DNA of 64,000 bases from an uncultured Oscillospiraceae bacterium. Lineage in GTDB: Bacteria; Bacillota; Clostridia; Oscillospirales; Oscillospiraceae. The stretch lies in NCBI GenBank assembly GCA_944386985.1, contig CALXDD010000002.1, forward strand, positions 98,520 to 162,519, written 5' to 3'. Positions 35,235 to 44,699 of the stretch are shown here, one piece after another. Each line of letters opens with the position of its first letter. Position 1 is the stretch's first letter. The notes beneath the pieces were generated by a model. The model searched no databases, had not been told where the DNA came from, and worked only from the letters and a program-made list of their open reading frames with translations. The position numbers and the translations under genes were made by a program.

Positions 35235-36146
35235 TCAGGCGTCGAAGGCGCCCATGATAGCGATGCCGATGACCACCAGCAGAATCATCAGATAATGCTT
35301 CCATGACAGTTTCTCTTTCAGAAACAGACGGCTCCACAAGACAGAAGCCACACAATAGGAGGAGATAATCGGGGCGGACATGGGCAGGTGCTCCGTGTCG
35401 GCGATGGCGTAGATGTACGCAAACTGTCCCGCAGTTTCAAAGATGGCGCCGGTGTACTTGGGCAGCTCCGCCTTGGGGAGGAGCCGGTCCTTTTTGATCA
35501 GCACCACATAAATAAAGGAAACAATCCCCGCCAGAAGGAAAGTCAGCTCATAGGCCACGTTGGCACTGTCCTCATTGAGAGTCTCCAACACCCGGTTGTC
35601 CGCGAAAGTTCCCAGAGCGTCCAGCAGACAGTACATCACCGGCAGCGTCAGGGCCAGCCAGCTCTTGGCGTACTTATAGTTGCCGGCCTCCTGACGGGCG
35701 GCCCGCAGGTCCTCGTCCTCCCGGGCCTCCACAATGCCGAGGCCCACCACACCCACGCAGGCGCAGGCCACAGCCACAAGCTGCATGGGGTGCATGCCGC
35801 CGGCTCCGCCGGTGGCCAGAGCCAGCACCGCCACCAGGGCGCCGGAGGAGTTGCAGATGGGGGAGGAAATGGAGAGTTCAATGTACCGAAGGCCAATGTA
35901 GCCCAGTGTCATGGAGCCTATGTACAAAAGGGAGACAGGCAGATAGGTCAAGAGGATCATAGGGCTGATCGCCGTACCGCCCACAAAAATCTCGTAAGCG
36001 GCGTGGACACCCATCACCACGCCCACAGCCATCACCATTTTCAGGTGACTGTATTTATCCTTGGGGTTCCGACAGCCGATCTTGGAAAACAGATCGGAAC
36101 CGCTCCAGCATAAAAGTGTAATCAGGGAAAGCCAAAACCACATCAT
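35235..36146 (-). CDS. EamA/DMT family transporter
   Basis: A 303-residue protein with ten predicted membrane helices in two five-helix repeats (the first from about residue 4, the second from about 165), typical of drug/metabolite transporters. Landmarks are YIGLRYIELSISSPICNSSGA and SAPIISSYCVASVLWSRLFLKEKLS, the latter being the repeat-end motif. Substrate is unknown. It stands alone on the - strand behind a leader whose ribosome binding site can be sequestered. Confidence 0.85.
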   Translation of the reverse strand: MMWFWLSLITLLCWSGSDLFSKIGCRNPKDKYSHLKMVMAVGVVMGVHAAYEIFVGGTAISPMILLTYLPVSLLYIGSMTLGYIGLRYIELSISSPICNSSGALVAVLALATGGAGGMHPMQLVAVACACVGVVGLGIVEAREDEDLRAARQEAGNYKYAKSWLALTLPVMYCLLDALGTFADNRVLETLNEDSANVAYELTFLLAGIVSFIYVVLIKKDRLLPKAELPKYTGAIFETAGQFAYIYAIADTEHLPMSAPIISSYCVASVLWSRLFLKEKLSWKHYLMILLVVIGIAIMGAFDA

Positions 36147-36156
36147 AATTACGATT

Positions 36157-36203
36157 CTCCTATTCTAAGACACAAAAATAAAAAATATGGTTTGGAATAG
36201 GAG
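36157..36203 (-). promoter_or_regulatory. Inverted repeat sequestering the ribosome binding site of the DMT transporter
   Basis: On the - strand, CTCCTATTC (36195-36203) and GAATAGGAG (36157-36165) form a perfect nine-base stem with an AT-rich 29-base loop. The 3' arm holds the AGGAG ribosome binding site, 11 bases before the ATG. Confidence 0.5.
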
Positions 36204-36263
36204 GGTGGGGGACGGCGTCGATAATACCGATTAGGCATACGTCGTTCTCATTTCTTTCAAATT

Positions 36264-36286
36264 TTTCAACCGCAGTGCGGTTGAAA
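36264..36286 (-). terminator. Terminator-like hairpin after the PLP lyase
   Basis: Eleven-base arms (TTTCAACCGCA / TGCGGTTGAAA) six bases after the stop of the - strand gene; the T-run is weak. Confidence 0.5.
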
Positions 36287-36291
36287 GCAGA

Positions 36292-37572
36292 TCACAGCCG
36301 GATCAGTCCGGCGTCCGCCATCTTCTGCAGGCTCATGAGAATGCCTGTCTTGGCGTGGTACCAGGTGAGGCCGCCCTGAAAATAGATGGCGTAGGGTGGG
36401 CGAATGGGCCCATCGGCGCTGAGCTCAATGGAGCTGCCCTGAACAAAGGCGCCGGCGGCCATAATTACATTGCTGTCGTAGCCGGGCATAGCCCAAGGCT
36501 CCGGGGTCACATAGCTATCCACCGGAGCTGCCGCCTGGATACCCTTGCAGAAGGCCACCATAGCCGCTTCGCTGCCCAGCTCCACCGCCTGAATGATGTC
36601 GTGGCGGGAGGCGTTGGCGGAGGGAACACAACGAAAGCCCAGCTGTTCATAGAGGCTGGCGGCGAAGATGGCGCCCTTCAAAGCCCCGGCGGACACGGTG
36701 GGGGCCAGGAAGAAGCCCTGGAACAGGGCGGGCATCAGTCCTAAGTTGGCGCCTACCTCCTGGCCAAGACCGGGAGCGGACAGCCGGAAGCCGCACCGGT
36801 CCACACAGGCCTTGGTGCCGCAGATATAGCCGCCGATGGGAGCAAGACCGCCGCCAGGGTTTTTGATGAGGCTGCCCACCACCATGTCGGCCCCTGCATC
36901 AGAAGGCTCCACAGTCTCTACGAACTCGCCGTAGCAGTTGTCTACCATACAGATCACGTCCGGCTTGACGGACTTGCAGAAGGCGATCAGCTCCCCGATC
37001 TGGGCCACTGAGAAGGTGGGACGGGTGGCGTAGCCTTTAGAGCGCTGGATGGTGATGAGCCTGGTCTTTGGACCGATGGCGGCGCGGATGCTGTCGTAGT
37101 CAAAGCTGCCGTCCTCCTTCAGATCCACCTGACGGTAACTGACGCCGTACTCCTTGAGAGAGCAGGGGGAGGGACGGATGCCGATGACCTCCTGAAGGGT
37201 GTCGTAGGGAGCGCCCACCGGGGAGAGCAGCTCATCCCCAGGCAGAAGGTTGGCGCTGAGGGCCACCGTGAGGGCGTGGGTACCACAGGTGATTTGGGGC
37301 CGCACCAGGGCGGCCTCAGTGTGGAACACATCGGCATAGACCTGCTCTAACTTGTCCCGGCCCACATCATTGTAGCCGTACCCGGTAGTGGCGGCAAAGC
37401 AGGTGGCATCCACCCGGTTTTTCTGGAAGGCGGCCAGCACCTTTGCCTGGTTATACTCCGCCACGCTGTCGATTTCCTCAAAGCGATGGCGCAGCTTTTC
37501 CAGGGCCGCCTCGCCCATTTCATATACCGCTTTGCTGATTCCCAGCGTCTCATACACTGCCTGTCTATTCAT
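36292..37572 (-). CDS. Methionine gamma-lyase/aluminium-resistance family PLP enzyme
   Basis: A 426-residue fold-type I PLP enzyme of the YnbB branch, often named methionine gamma-lyase or aluminium resistance protein. The PLP-binding aspartate lies in CMVDNCYGEF and the Schiff-base lysine in VGSLIKNPGG. The N-terminus FAATTGYGYNDVGRDKLEQVYADVF is characteristic. The start at ATG 37572 (MNRQAVYETL) is chosen over the first in-frame ATG because the region before it contains the promoter. The true substrate in this family is poorly established. Confidence 0.87.
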   Translation of the reverse strand: MNRQAVYETLGISKAVYEMGEAALEKLRHRFEEIDSVAEYNQAKVLAAFQKNRVDATCFAATTGYGYNDVGRDKLEQVYADVFHTEAALVRPQITCGTHALTVALSANLLPGDELLSPVGAPYDTLQEVIGIRPSPCSLKEYGVSYRQVDLKEDGSFDYDSIRAAIGPKTRLITIQRSKGYATRPTFSVAQIGELIAFCKSVKPDVICMVDNCYGEFVETVEPSDAGADMVVGSLIKNPGGGLAPIGGYICGTKACVDRCGFRLSAPGLGQEVGANLGLMPALFQGFFLAPTVSAGALKGAIFAASLYEQLGFRCVPSANASRHDIIQAVELGSEAAMVAFCKGIQAAAPVDSYVTPEPWAMPGYDSNVIMAAGAFVQGSSIELSADGPIRPPYAIYFQGGLTWYHAKTGILMSLQKMADAGLIRL

Positions 37573-37615
37573 GATCGGTCCACAGATCCTTTCTCGTGTA
37601 TACAGATTCCGAATC

Positions 37616-37644
37616 ATAATATCATGGACAGCAGTACAATTCAA
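37616..37644 (-). promoter_or_regulatory. Promoter of the PLP lyase gene
   Basis: On the - strand, TTGAAT (37639-37644), a 17-bp spacer and TATTAT (37616-37621), 44 bp upstream of the start. Confidence 0.6.
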
Positions 37645-37742
37645 CAGCATTTTTACCGATTTTACCCAAGAGATTCTGAAAAGGTTTTAGCAGGGAGAGA
37701 AGGCCGAGGATATGAATATTTTGTAAAACTATTCATGCGGCC

Positions 37743-37771
37743 TTGTATAGAGAGGGAAAGTGTGGTATACT
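37743..37771 (+). promoter_or_regulatory. Promoter of dxs-tlyA-nadK-argR-recN
   Basis: TTGTAT (37743-37748), a 17-bp spacer and TATACT (37766-37771). The leader to dxs is about 150 bases and contains a hairpin (AGTACCGC / GCGGTGCT, about 37785-37815). The rest of 37573-37931 holds nothing else that I can support. Confidence 0.65.
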
Positions 37772-37931
37772 TAAAATCGCTAAACAGTACCGCAGCGCCT
37801 AATTTGGAGCGGTGCTTTCTGTAGAGGACTTTCAAGTTCCTTTTAACCTAATAGAGATAACCCTTCACCAGAGGTGTGTGCGTTCAGACAGGTTTTTGAT
37901 CTGTTTCGCGGGAAAAGGTAGGGAGATTTTT

Positions 37932-39791
37932 TTGCTTCTGGATACCATTCGGTCCACTGCGGACCTGAAGACCTTGAATAAAGGCCAGTTGGAGCAGTTG
38001 TGCGGAGAATTGCGGACTTTCCTGATCGACAGCGTTTCCCACACCGGCGGCCATCTGGCTTCCAATTTGGGCGCGGTGGAGTTGACCGTGGCCATTCATA
38101 CCGTGTTCGATACGGAGAAGGATCGGTTGGTGTTCGACGTGGGACACCAGTGTTATGTCCATAAAATTCTCACCGGGCGGAAGGATAAGTTTGATACCCT
38201 CCGGCAGCTGGACGGGATCTCCGGATTCCCCAAGCCCTCAGAGAGTATCCATGATGCCTTCGTGGCCGGCCATGCCTCCAACAGCGTATCGGTGGCCCTG
38301 GGAATGGCCAGGGCCCGTACCCGACTGGGAGAGGACTATGCGGTCCTGGCTTTGATCGGCGACGGCGCCCTCACCGGCGGCCTCAGCTATGAAGGTCTCA
38401 ACGACGCCGGGGCCTCCAATGAGCCCCTGATCGTGATTCTCAACGACAACGGCATGTCCATCAATCCCAACGTAGGCGGGGTGTCCAGCCATCTGGCGTA
38501 CATCCGGACAAGAGCCAGTTACTACCGCTTCAAAAAGCACTACCGCAGCCTGCTCACCCACCTTCCCGGCGGGCGGAAGCTGTACCGGTTTAACCACCGG
38601 ATCAAAACGGCATTGAAGAAGATGTTCTGGCCATGCACCATGTTTGAAGATATGGGCTTTACCTATTTGGGGCCGGTAGACGGGCACAATGTAGAGCAAT
38701 TGTGCCATACTCTTCGCTGGGCCAGAGAGTTGAATTGCCCGGTGTTGATCCATGTAAAGACGAAAAAGGGCAAGGGCTATCCCTCGGCGGAGCAGACGCC
38801 GGACGCTTATCATGGGGTGGGCCCGTTTAACAAGGAAACTGGCATCACACCTTCTGCAGCAAATGATTTTTCCGCTGCCTTTGGCCGCACAATGGAGCGG
38901 CTGGCCGGGGAGGACAAACGGGTGTGCGCTATTACCGCCGCCATGGAGTCGGGGACAGGGCTGGAGAATTTTGCCCGCTACTACCCCGACCGTTTCTTCG
39001 ATGTGGGCATTGCCGAGGGACATGCGGTGAGTATGTCCGGCGGTCTGGCCAAGCAGGGGATGATCCCGGTGTTCGCGGTCTACTCCAGTTTCCTGCAGCG
39101 GGGCTACGATATGCTCCTCCATGATGTAGCGCTGCAGGATCTCCATGTGGTGCTGGCGGTGGACCGGGCAGGGCTGGTAGGCGCTGATGGCGCCACCCAT
39201 CACGGTGTGGCGGACATTGCTTTTCTCTCCCATATTCCCAATATGACGGTGCTGGCCCCAGCCAGCTTTGCCGAACTGGAGGCCATGCTCCGCCAGGCGG
39301 TACTTTTTACTGAGGGTCCTGTGGCGGTACGGTATCCAAGAGGCGGCCAGGGGGAGTACACAGCTCCCTGGAACTATGAGGACAGCATCTGCCTCCGGAA
39401 GGGGCGGGGGGTGACCATCGTCACCTATGGTGCTCTTGTCAGCGAGGTTCTGGCCGCAGGACGAAGGCTGGAGGAGGATGGGCTGGACCCGGAGATCCTC
39501 AAGCTCAACACTCTGGCGCCTCTGGTGGCCGATCCAGCGGTGTGGAGTGTCCGGAAAACCGGCAGGCTGGTGGTGGTGGAGGACTGCTTCGCGGTGGGTT
39601 CCATCGGTCAGCAGCTGTGCGCGGCTCTTGCCGCGGAAGGGGTAGCTCCGGAACGGGTGCGCCTTCTCAATTCTGGGGACAATTTTGTTTCCCAGGGAAC
39701 CGTGGCTCAGCTGCGGCACAAGCTGAAGCTGGATGCGGAAGGAATTTATCAAACGGTATGCGAGGTGTGCAATGGCCAAAGTGAGACTTGA
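37932..39791 (+). CDS. dxs: 1-deoxy-D-xylulose-5-phosphate synthase
   Basis: A 619-residue thiamine-diphosphate transketolase-like enzyme, first step of the MEP isoprenoid pathway (pyruvate plus glyceraldehyde 3-phosphate). Landmarks: DVGHQCYVHKIL, the TPP motif GDGALTGGLSYEGLNDAG, the VDGHN loop, and C-terminal ADGATHHGVADI with SFAELEAML. TTG 37932 is chosen since GGGAG at 37921 precedes it and the length is then normal; the frame is open upstream. It overlaps tlyA by 20 bases. Confidence 0.95.
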   Translation: MLLDTIRSTADLKTLNKGQLEQLCGELRTFLIDSVSHTGGHLASNLGAVELTVAIHTVFDTEKDRLVFDVGHQCYVHKILTGRKDKFDTLRQLDGISGFPKPSESIHDAFVAGHASNSVSVALGMARARTRLGEDYAVLALIGDGALTGGLSYEGLNDAGASNEPLIVILNDNGMSINPNVGGVSSHLAYIRTRASYYRFKKHYRSLLTHLPGGRKLYRFNHRIKTALKKMFWPCTMFEDMGFTYLGPVDGHNVEQLCHTLRWARELNCPVLIHVKTKKGKGYPSAEQTPDAYHGVGPFNKETGITPSAANDFSAAFGRTMERLAGEDKRVCAITAAMESGTGLENFARYYPDRFFDVGIAEGHAVSMSGGLAKQGMIPVFAVYSSFLQRGYDMLLHDVALQDLHVVLAVDRAGLVGADGATHHGVADIAFLSHIPNMTVLAPASFAELEAMLRQAVLFTEGPVAVRYPRGGQGEYTAPWNYEDSICLRKGRGVTIVTYGALVSEVLAAGRRLEEDGLDPEILKLNTLAPLVADPAVWSVRKTGRLVVVEDCFAVGSIGQQLCAALAAEGVAPERVRLLNSGDNFVSQGTVAQLRHKLKLDAEGIYQTVCEVCNGQSET

Positions 39792-40572
39792 CGTGCTGCT
39801 GGTGGAGCAGGGCCTGCAGGAGAGCCGGCAGAAGGCCCAGGCCACCATTATGAGCGGACAGGTGTTCGTCAACGGCCAGCGGGTGGACAAGCCCGGCACC
39901 GCTGTGGCGGCGGACGCCCAGATCGAGGTGCGGGGCGGCGGCCTCAAATATGTAAGCCGGGGGGGACTGAAGCTGGAAAAGGCCATGGCAATCTGGCCCA
40001 TTTCCCTGGAGGGCTGCGTCTGTATGGATGTAGGCGCTTCCACCGGCGGTTTTACCGATTGTATGTTGCAAAGCGGGGCGGTGAAGGTATACGCCATCGA
40101 TGTGGGGTACGGCCAGCTGGCCTGGAAGCTCCGCAGCGACAGTCGGGTGGTCTGTCTGGAGCGGACCAATGCCCGGTACTTGACCCATGAACTGATCCCC
40201 GAGGAACCGGACTTCTCCTCGGTAGATGTGAGCTTTATCTCCCTGAAGCTGATTCTTCCAGCCATTGCGGCGGTTTTGAAGGAGGAGGGCCATGTGGTCT
40301 GCCTCATCAAGCCTCAGTTTGAGGCCGGGAAGGAGAAGGTGGGCAAAAAAGGTGTGGTCCGGGATCCCGCCGTCCATTTGGAGGTGCTGGAACACTTCCT
40401 TATCCATGCAAAGGAAAATGGCTTTACAGTTCTTGATTTAACTTACTCTCCCATCCGCGGCCCGGAGGGGAATATTGAGTATCTCGGCTATCTGCAGCTG
40501 GGCGAAGGGGAGGAGAAGACCTTCGATCTGGCGGCACTGGTGGAGGATTCTCACCGTGTGTTGAAGGAGTGA
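39772..40572 (+). CDS. tlyA: TlyA family rRNA (cytidine-2'-O)-methyltransferase
   Basis: A 266-residue protein with an N-terminal S4 RNA-binding domain (LDVLLVEQGLQESRQKAQ...VFVNG, about 5-60) and an FtsJ/RrmJ-like SAM methyltransferase domain whose motif I is CMDVGASTGGFTDCML. Methylates rRNA; older name hemolysin A. ATG 39772 lies within the dxs 3' end. Confidence 0.94.
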   Translation: MAKVRLDVLLVEQGLQESRQKAQATIMSGQVFVNGQRVDKPGTAVAADAQIEVRGGGLKYVSRGGLKLEKAMAIWPISLEGCVCMDVGASTGGFTDCMLQSGAVKVYAIDVGYGQLAWKLRSDSRVVCLERTNARYLTHELIPEEPDFSSVDVSFISLKLILPAIAAVLKEEGHVVCLIKPQFEAGKEKVGKKGVVRDPAVHLEVLEHFLIHAKENGFTVLDLTYSPIRGPEGNIEYLGYLQLGEGEEKTFDLAALVEDSHRVLKE

Positions 40573-40580
40573 GCAGTGTG

Positions 40581-41450
40581 ATGAAAAAGGTGATTTTGTG
40601 CCCCAATCCCTATCGGGACAAGGGCTTGGCGGCGGCCAGGGAGGCTGAAAAAATCCTCAACGATGTAGGAATCCGGACCGCCGCTTGTCTTCCGTTTCGG
40701 ATGGAGGAACAAAATTGTGAGATGGAGATCCACCCGCTGCAGCAGGAACTGAAGGGCAGTGATCTGATCATTACCTTTGGCGGCGACGGCACCATTCTCC
40801 ACCTGGCCAAGACGGCGGCTACCCATTCGCTGCCGGTGCTGGGGGTAAATCTGGGAAGCCTCGGCTTTATGTCGGAGTTAGAGCGCAATGAGATGCATCT
40901 GCTGCGGAATCTTTCTACTGGGAAGTTTACCCGGGAGCGCCGGATGATGATGGATGTGTCTGTGGAGCGAAACGGTCAGAAGGTCTACAGCAACATCGGC
41001 CTCAATGACGCAGTGGTTACCAAGGGCGCGGTGGCCCGGGTGATCCGGATGAATGTGTTTGTTGGAAATGCCCGGATGGGACTCATTGAGGGAGACGGCA
41101 TTGTGGTGGCGACGCCTACCGGTTCTACCGCCTACTCCCTGTCCGCCGGCGGTCCTGTTGTGGAACCGGTGGCCCGGAATTTTATCATCAGCCCCATCTG
41201 TGCCCACTCCATGCACTCCAATTCCTATGTACTTTCCGCCACCAACACCATTACCGTAGTGCCCCGGGACGTGGGACGCAAGCCGGTGTTCCTGTCTGTG
41301 GACGGGGGCCGGGCCTTTTCCCTCCGGGCGGAGGACCGGGTGGTGATTCGCAATTCCCGCTTTGAGACGGAGCTGATCCGCCTTTCCGATAGGAGTATTT
41401 TTGAAATTTTGCGGACGAAGATGACAGGAGAAACGCACCATGAAGAATGA
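40581..41450 (+). CDS. nadK: NAD kinase
   Basis: A 289-residue ATP-NAD kinase. The catalytic GGDGT motif lies in ITFGGDGTILHLAK (about residues 57-70), followed by GVNLGSLGFMSE and the NE/DG loop PTGSTAYSLSAGGP. ATG 40581 or GTG 40578 fit the AAGGAG at 40564-40569. Its 3' end overlaps argR. Confidence 0.95.
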   Translation: MKKVILCPNPYRDKGLAAAREAEKILNDVGIRTAACLPFRMEEQNCEMEIHPLQQELKGSDLIITFGGDGTILHLAKTAATHSLPVLGVNLGSLGFMSELERNEMHLLRNLSTGKFTRERRMMMDVSVERNGQKVYSNIGLNDAVVTKGAVARVIRMNVFVGNARMGLIEGDGIVVATPTGSTAYSLSAGGPVVEPVARNFIISPICAHSMHSNSYVLSATNTITVVPRDVGRKPVFLSVDGGRAFSLRAEDRVVIRNSRFETELIRLSDRSIFEILRTKMTGETHHEE

Positions 41451-41892
41451 ACGTCAGAACAAGATTCTGGAAATTATTCAGAAAGAGGATATCGACACCC
41501 AGGAGATGCTCCTGGAGCGCCTGGAGCGAATGGGGATTACCTGTACCCAGGCCACAATTTCCCGTGATATCAAGCAGCTGCACCTCATCAAAGAGCCGGT
41601 GGGCCGGGGCAAGTACCGCTACGCCATCTCGATCCACCGTAACAGCCTGAATGTGGCGGACAAGCTGCGCACCATCTTCCGAGAGAGCATCACCAGCATC
41701 GACTACGCGGAGAACATCGTGGTCATCAAGACTATGGCGGGCCTTGCCAGCGCGGCAGCAGCTGCCATCGACGGCATGCACATCACCTATATGGTTGGAA
41801 GTCTGGCCGGAGACGACACGGCTCTGCTGGTGATGCGTGACAAGGAGTCCGCCGCGGTGTTCGCAGAGGAGATCAAGGACATGCTGAAGTAA
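41440..41892 (+). CDS. argR: Arginine repressor ArgR
   Basis: A 150-residue hexameric repressor/activator. The N-terminal winged helix has GITCTQATISRDIKQLHLIK and the C-terminal oligomerisation/arginine domain has GDDTALLVMRDK with the ligand-binding Asp pair. Its place between nadK and recN is conserved in Firmicutes. ATG 41440 lies inside nadK after GACAGGAGA. Confidence 0.94.
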   Translation: MKNERQNKILEIIQKEDIDTQEMLLERLERMGITCTQATISRDIKQLHLIKEPVGRGKYRYAISIHRNSLNVADKLRTIFRESITSIDYAENIVVIKTMAGLASAAAAAIDGMHITYMVGSLAGDDTALLVMRDKESAAVFAEEIKDMLK

Positions 41893-41926
41893 AGGGCATG
41901 CGTGTATTGTGTGAGGCGAGGGGAGT

Positions 41927-43627
41927 ATGCTACAGCTGCTTCATATTGAGAATATCGCGGTGATCGAGGAGGCGGACATCACCTTCTGCCGGGGCTTCAA
42001 CGCCCTCACCGGCGAGACCGGTGCCGGTAAGTCCATCGTCATCGACGCCATGGGTGCAGTACTGGGCCAGCGGACCAGCCGGGATTTGATCCGCACCGGG
42101 GCCGCCAAGGCTTTTGTCAGCGCCCTGTTTATTGATGTACCGGCTCTGCCTGCCCTGGATGAGAATGGTATCTCCGCCGAGGGTGGAGAGCTTTTGCTGC
42201 AGCGGGAGATCTACGGCGACGGAAAAAATGCCTGCCGGGCCAACGGCAGACCCATCACCGTGGCCCAGCTGCGGCAGATCGGCAGCGGCCTCCTCAATAT
42301 CCACGGCCAGCATGACGGCCAGCTGCTGCTGGACGAGGAGCGTCACTGCGATTATCTGGACAGCTTTGGCCGCATCGCTCCCCAGCTGGAGGCCTATCAA
42401 GTCTGCTACCGGTCCTTGGAGGAGATCCGGCGGAAGATCCGGGGCCTTCGGATGGACGAGGCGGAGCGGGAGCGCCGGGTGGACGCTTTGCAGCATCAGA
42501 TTGAGGAGATCGAGCGGGCGGAACTGCGGCCCGGGGAGGAGGAGGAGCTGCTGGAGCGGCGGAACGTACTGCGCAACAGTGAAAAATTTCTCTCCGCCGT
42601 TCGGGGCGCCTCCTTTTATCTCAGCGGTGATGAGGATTCTACCGGCGCTGTGGCGCTGCTGGAGGAGGCAGAGAGCGCCCTCACTGGCGCAAGAGGGCTG
42701 GGGGATCAATTTTCTCAACTGGCCCAGCGGCTCAGCGCCCTGCGGAGTGAGGCCTGGGACATCGCCGAAACCGTCAGGGACATGGAAGGGAGTTACGACT
42801 TCTCTCCTGGGGAGTTGGATGCCATTGAAAGCCGCACCGACCTCATCTACCGCCTGAAAAAGAAATATGGGGCCACGGTGGAGGATGTACTGGCTTTCCT
42901 GGACAAAAGCAGGGAGGAGTTGGACCGCATCCAGTTTGCCGATGATACCATTGCCCGGTTGGAGAAGGAGCAGGAGAAGGCCCAGCGTAAAGTGGAGAAG
43001 GCCGCCGAAACGCTGACGGAGGCCCGGAAGGCCGCGGCGGCCGTACTGGAGGCACGGATTCAGGAGGAGCTTCGGCAGCTGGATATGCCGAAGGTCCGTT
43101 TTGCCATTTGTTTTGCCCAGCGGGAGCCGGGGGAGACCGGCGCTGACGAGGTGCGGTTCCTCATGTCCGCCAACGTGGGAGAAGATCTGAAGCCCATTCA
43201 AAAGATTGCCTCCGGCGGCGAGCTGGCCCGGATCATGCTGGCACTGAAGAATGTGCTGGCGGAAAACGAGTCTGTGGGCACCATGGTCTTCGACGAGGTG
43301 GATACCGGTGTCAGCGGACGGGCCGCCCAGAAGGTGGCAGAGAAGCTGGCCCAGGTATCCCGTACCAAGCAGGTGCTGTGCGTCACTCATTTGCCCCAGC
43401 TGGCCGCCATGGCCGACACCCACTTTTCCGTGGAGAAGGGGGAGCGCGGCGGCCGGACCTACACTCGGGTGGTGGAGCTCAACCGACAGCAGCGGCAGCA
43501 GGAGCTGGCCCGCCTCACCGGCGGTTCCCATGTGACCGAAGCTCAGCTTACCGGTGCGGAGGAGCTGATCCGTGCCGCCGAGGGATACAAAGCGGAACAC
43601 GGCCTCCGAAACGCAGAAAACGTTTAA
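41927..43627 (+). CDS. recN: DNA repair protein RecN
   Basis: A 566-residue SMC-like ATPase for double-strand break repair. Walker A is GETGAGKSIVID (about 30-41), two coiled-coil arms surround a short hinge, the signature motif is KIASGGELARIMLALK and Walker B is TMVFDEVDTGVSG. It ends the dxs operon. GAGGGGAG precedes ATG 41927. Confidence 0.96.
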   Translation: MLQLLHIENIAVIEEADITFCRGFNALTGETGAGKSIVIDAMGAVLGQRTSRDLIRTGAAKAFVSALFIDVPALPALDENGISAEGGELLLQREIYGDGKNACRANGRPITVAQLRQIGSGLLNIHGQHDGQLLLDEERHCDYLDSFGRIAPQLEAYQVCYRSLEEIRRKIRGLRMDEAERERRVDALQHQIEEIERAELRPGEEEELLERRNVLRNSEKFLSAVRGASFYLSGDEDSTGAVALLEEAESALTGARGLGDQFSQLAQRLSALRSEAWDIAETVRDMEGSYDFSPGELDAIESRTDLIYRLKKKYGATVEDVLAFLDKSREELDRIQFADDTIARLEKEQEKAQRKVEKAAETLTEARKAAAAVLEARIQEELRQLDMPKVRFAICFAQREPGETGADEVRFLMSANVGEDLKPIQKIASGGELARIMLALKNVLAENESVGTMVFDEVDTGVSGRAAQKVAEKLAQVSRTKQVLCVTHLPQLAAMADTHFSVEKGERGGRTYTRVVELNRQQRQQELARLTGGSHVTEAQLTGAEELIRAAEGYKAEHGLRNAENV

Positions 43628-43682
43628 TTCACAATAAGTGAAAAGCAAATCAACTTGACAGAAAATGTAGGAGTAGACCGAC

Positions 43683-44636
43683 ATGGAAACGGTAGAACGC
43701 ATCAAAAATATTCTCTTGACTCTGTATCCTGTCCGGAAGACCATGGGCCAGAAGGCTATGTTCCGGGAATGGCTGATGAAAGAACTGAAGCACGACGGAT
43801 ACCGGGTCAAGGAGGAGCGGTACGGGAAGACCAACGGCTCAGTCAATGTGATTGCCGGGGACCCGGACAAGGCTACTGTGTTCCTGACAGCTCACTACGA
43901 CACGCCCTCCATGATGCTGCTGCCGAATTTCGTCAGTCCCACCAACGTCCCCGCTCATCTATTGTACCATTTTGTTGCGGCATTTCTTCTTATGGCAGCG
44001 GCCTTGGTGTTGTCCTTTGTGATCACTTATCCCATCAACCAGCCAAAGCTTACCTTCCCGCTGTTTGTGATTCTGGCCCTGGCCCTGTTATTTTTCACCG
44101 CCTTCGGTCCGGCCAACCGGAACAATGCCAATGGCAATACTTCCGGCGTAGCGGCGCTGCTCTCTATGGCGGAGCGCCTGGGTGGGAACAAGAAAGTATG
44201 CCTGCTGTTCCTTGACAACAGCGAGCGGGGATTTCTGGGAGCCAAGTCCTTCCGGCGCAAGCATATAGCGGCGGCGGATACCTGCCTGTTCGTCAACTTC
44301 GACTGTGTAGGGGATGGAGAGCATATGCTGTTCATGCTCAGCAAGCTCTGCCGCTGGGACGGAGACCTCATCAACGCCCTCCTGGATGCCTTTCCCCAGG
44401 AGGAGGGCTGCCGTGCCCATGTACTGGATAAGGGTATGATGTACTATCCCTCCGACCATCGGAAGTTCAAATTTCATGTAGGCGTGTGCGCCTGCCGCCA
44501 TCTGGCGGGGCTGGGGTATTACATCCCCCACTTGCGCAGCCGCCGGGATACGGTGCTGGAGGAGAAGAATGTCGCCTACCTGACGGAGGGCATCCTCCGC
44601 TTCCTGCCGCTGTATCTCGATAAGCAGGAATCATGA
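43683..44636 (+). CDS. Membrane-embedded M28-family peptidase
   Basis: A 317-residue protein with an M28 aminopeptidase-like fold. Metal and catalytic positions: His and Asp in LTAHYDTP (about 68-75), Asn in ANGNTSGVAALL (the bridging aspartate of the family appears as Asn), an acidic pair near LDNSERGFLGAK, Asp in VNFDCVGDG and a late His near the conserved SDHRKFK. Two hydrophobic helices (about 88-112 and 120-140) are inserted between the first two metal motifs. This insertion and Asn are unusual, so activity is uncertain. It is located between recN and the Tyr T-box. Confidence 0.75.
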   Translation: METVERIKNILLTLYPVRKTMGQKAMFREWLMKELKHDGYRVKEERYGKTNGSVNVIAGDPDKATVFLTAHYDTPSMMLLPNFVSPTNVPAHLLYHFVAAFLLMAAALVLSFVITYPINQPKLTFPLFVILALALLFFTAFGPANRNNANGNTSGVAALLSMAERLGGNKKVCLLFLDNSERGFLGAKSFRRKHIAAADTCLFVNFDCVGDGEHMLFMLSKLCRWDGDLINALLDAFPQEEGCRAHVLDKGMMYYPSDHRKFKFHVGVCACRHLAGLGYYIPHLRSRRDTVLEEKNVAYLTEGILRFLPLYLDKQES

Positions 44637-44664
44637 TGAAATCCTGGAAATTTGAATTTATCAG

Positions 44665-44693
44665 TTGACATTTTGCCGGTCTTCGGATAGAAT
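44665..44693 (+). promoter_or_regulatory. Promoter of the Tyr T-box transcript
   Basis: TTGACA (44665-44670), a 17-bp spacer and TAGAAT (44688-44693). Confidence 0.8.
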
Positions 44694-44699
44694 ACAGTG

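Noticed and set aside
38238-40310. 690-codon open frame antisense to dxs and tlyA
   Set aside because: Complementary to two well-conserved genes; arises from GC-rich codon use.
41930-43870. 646-codon open frame antisense to recN
   Set aside because: recN motifs are unambiguous; the other strand has no start context or known domain.
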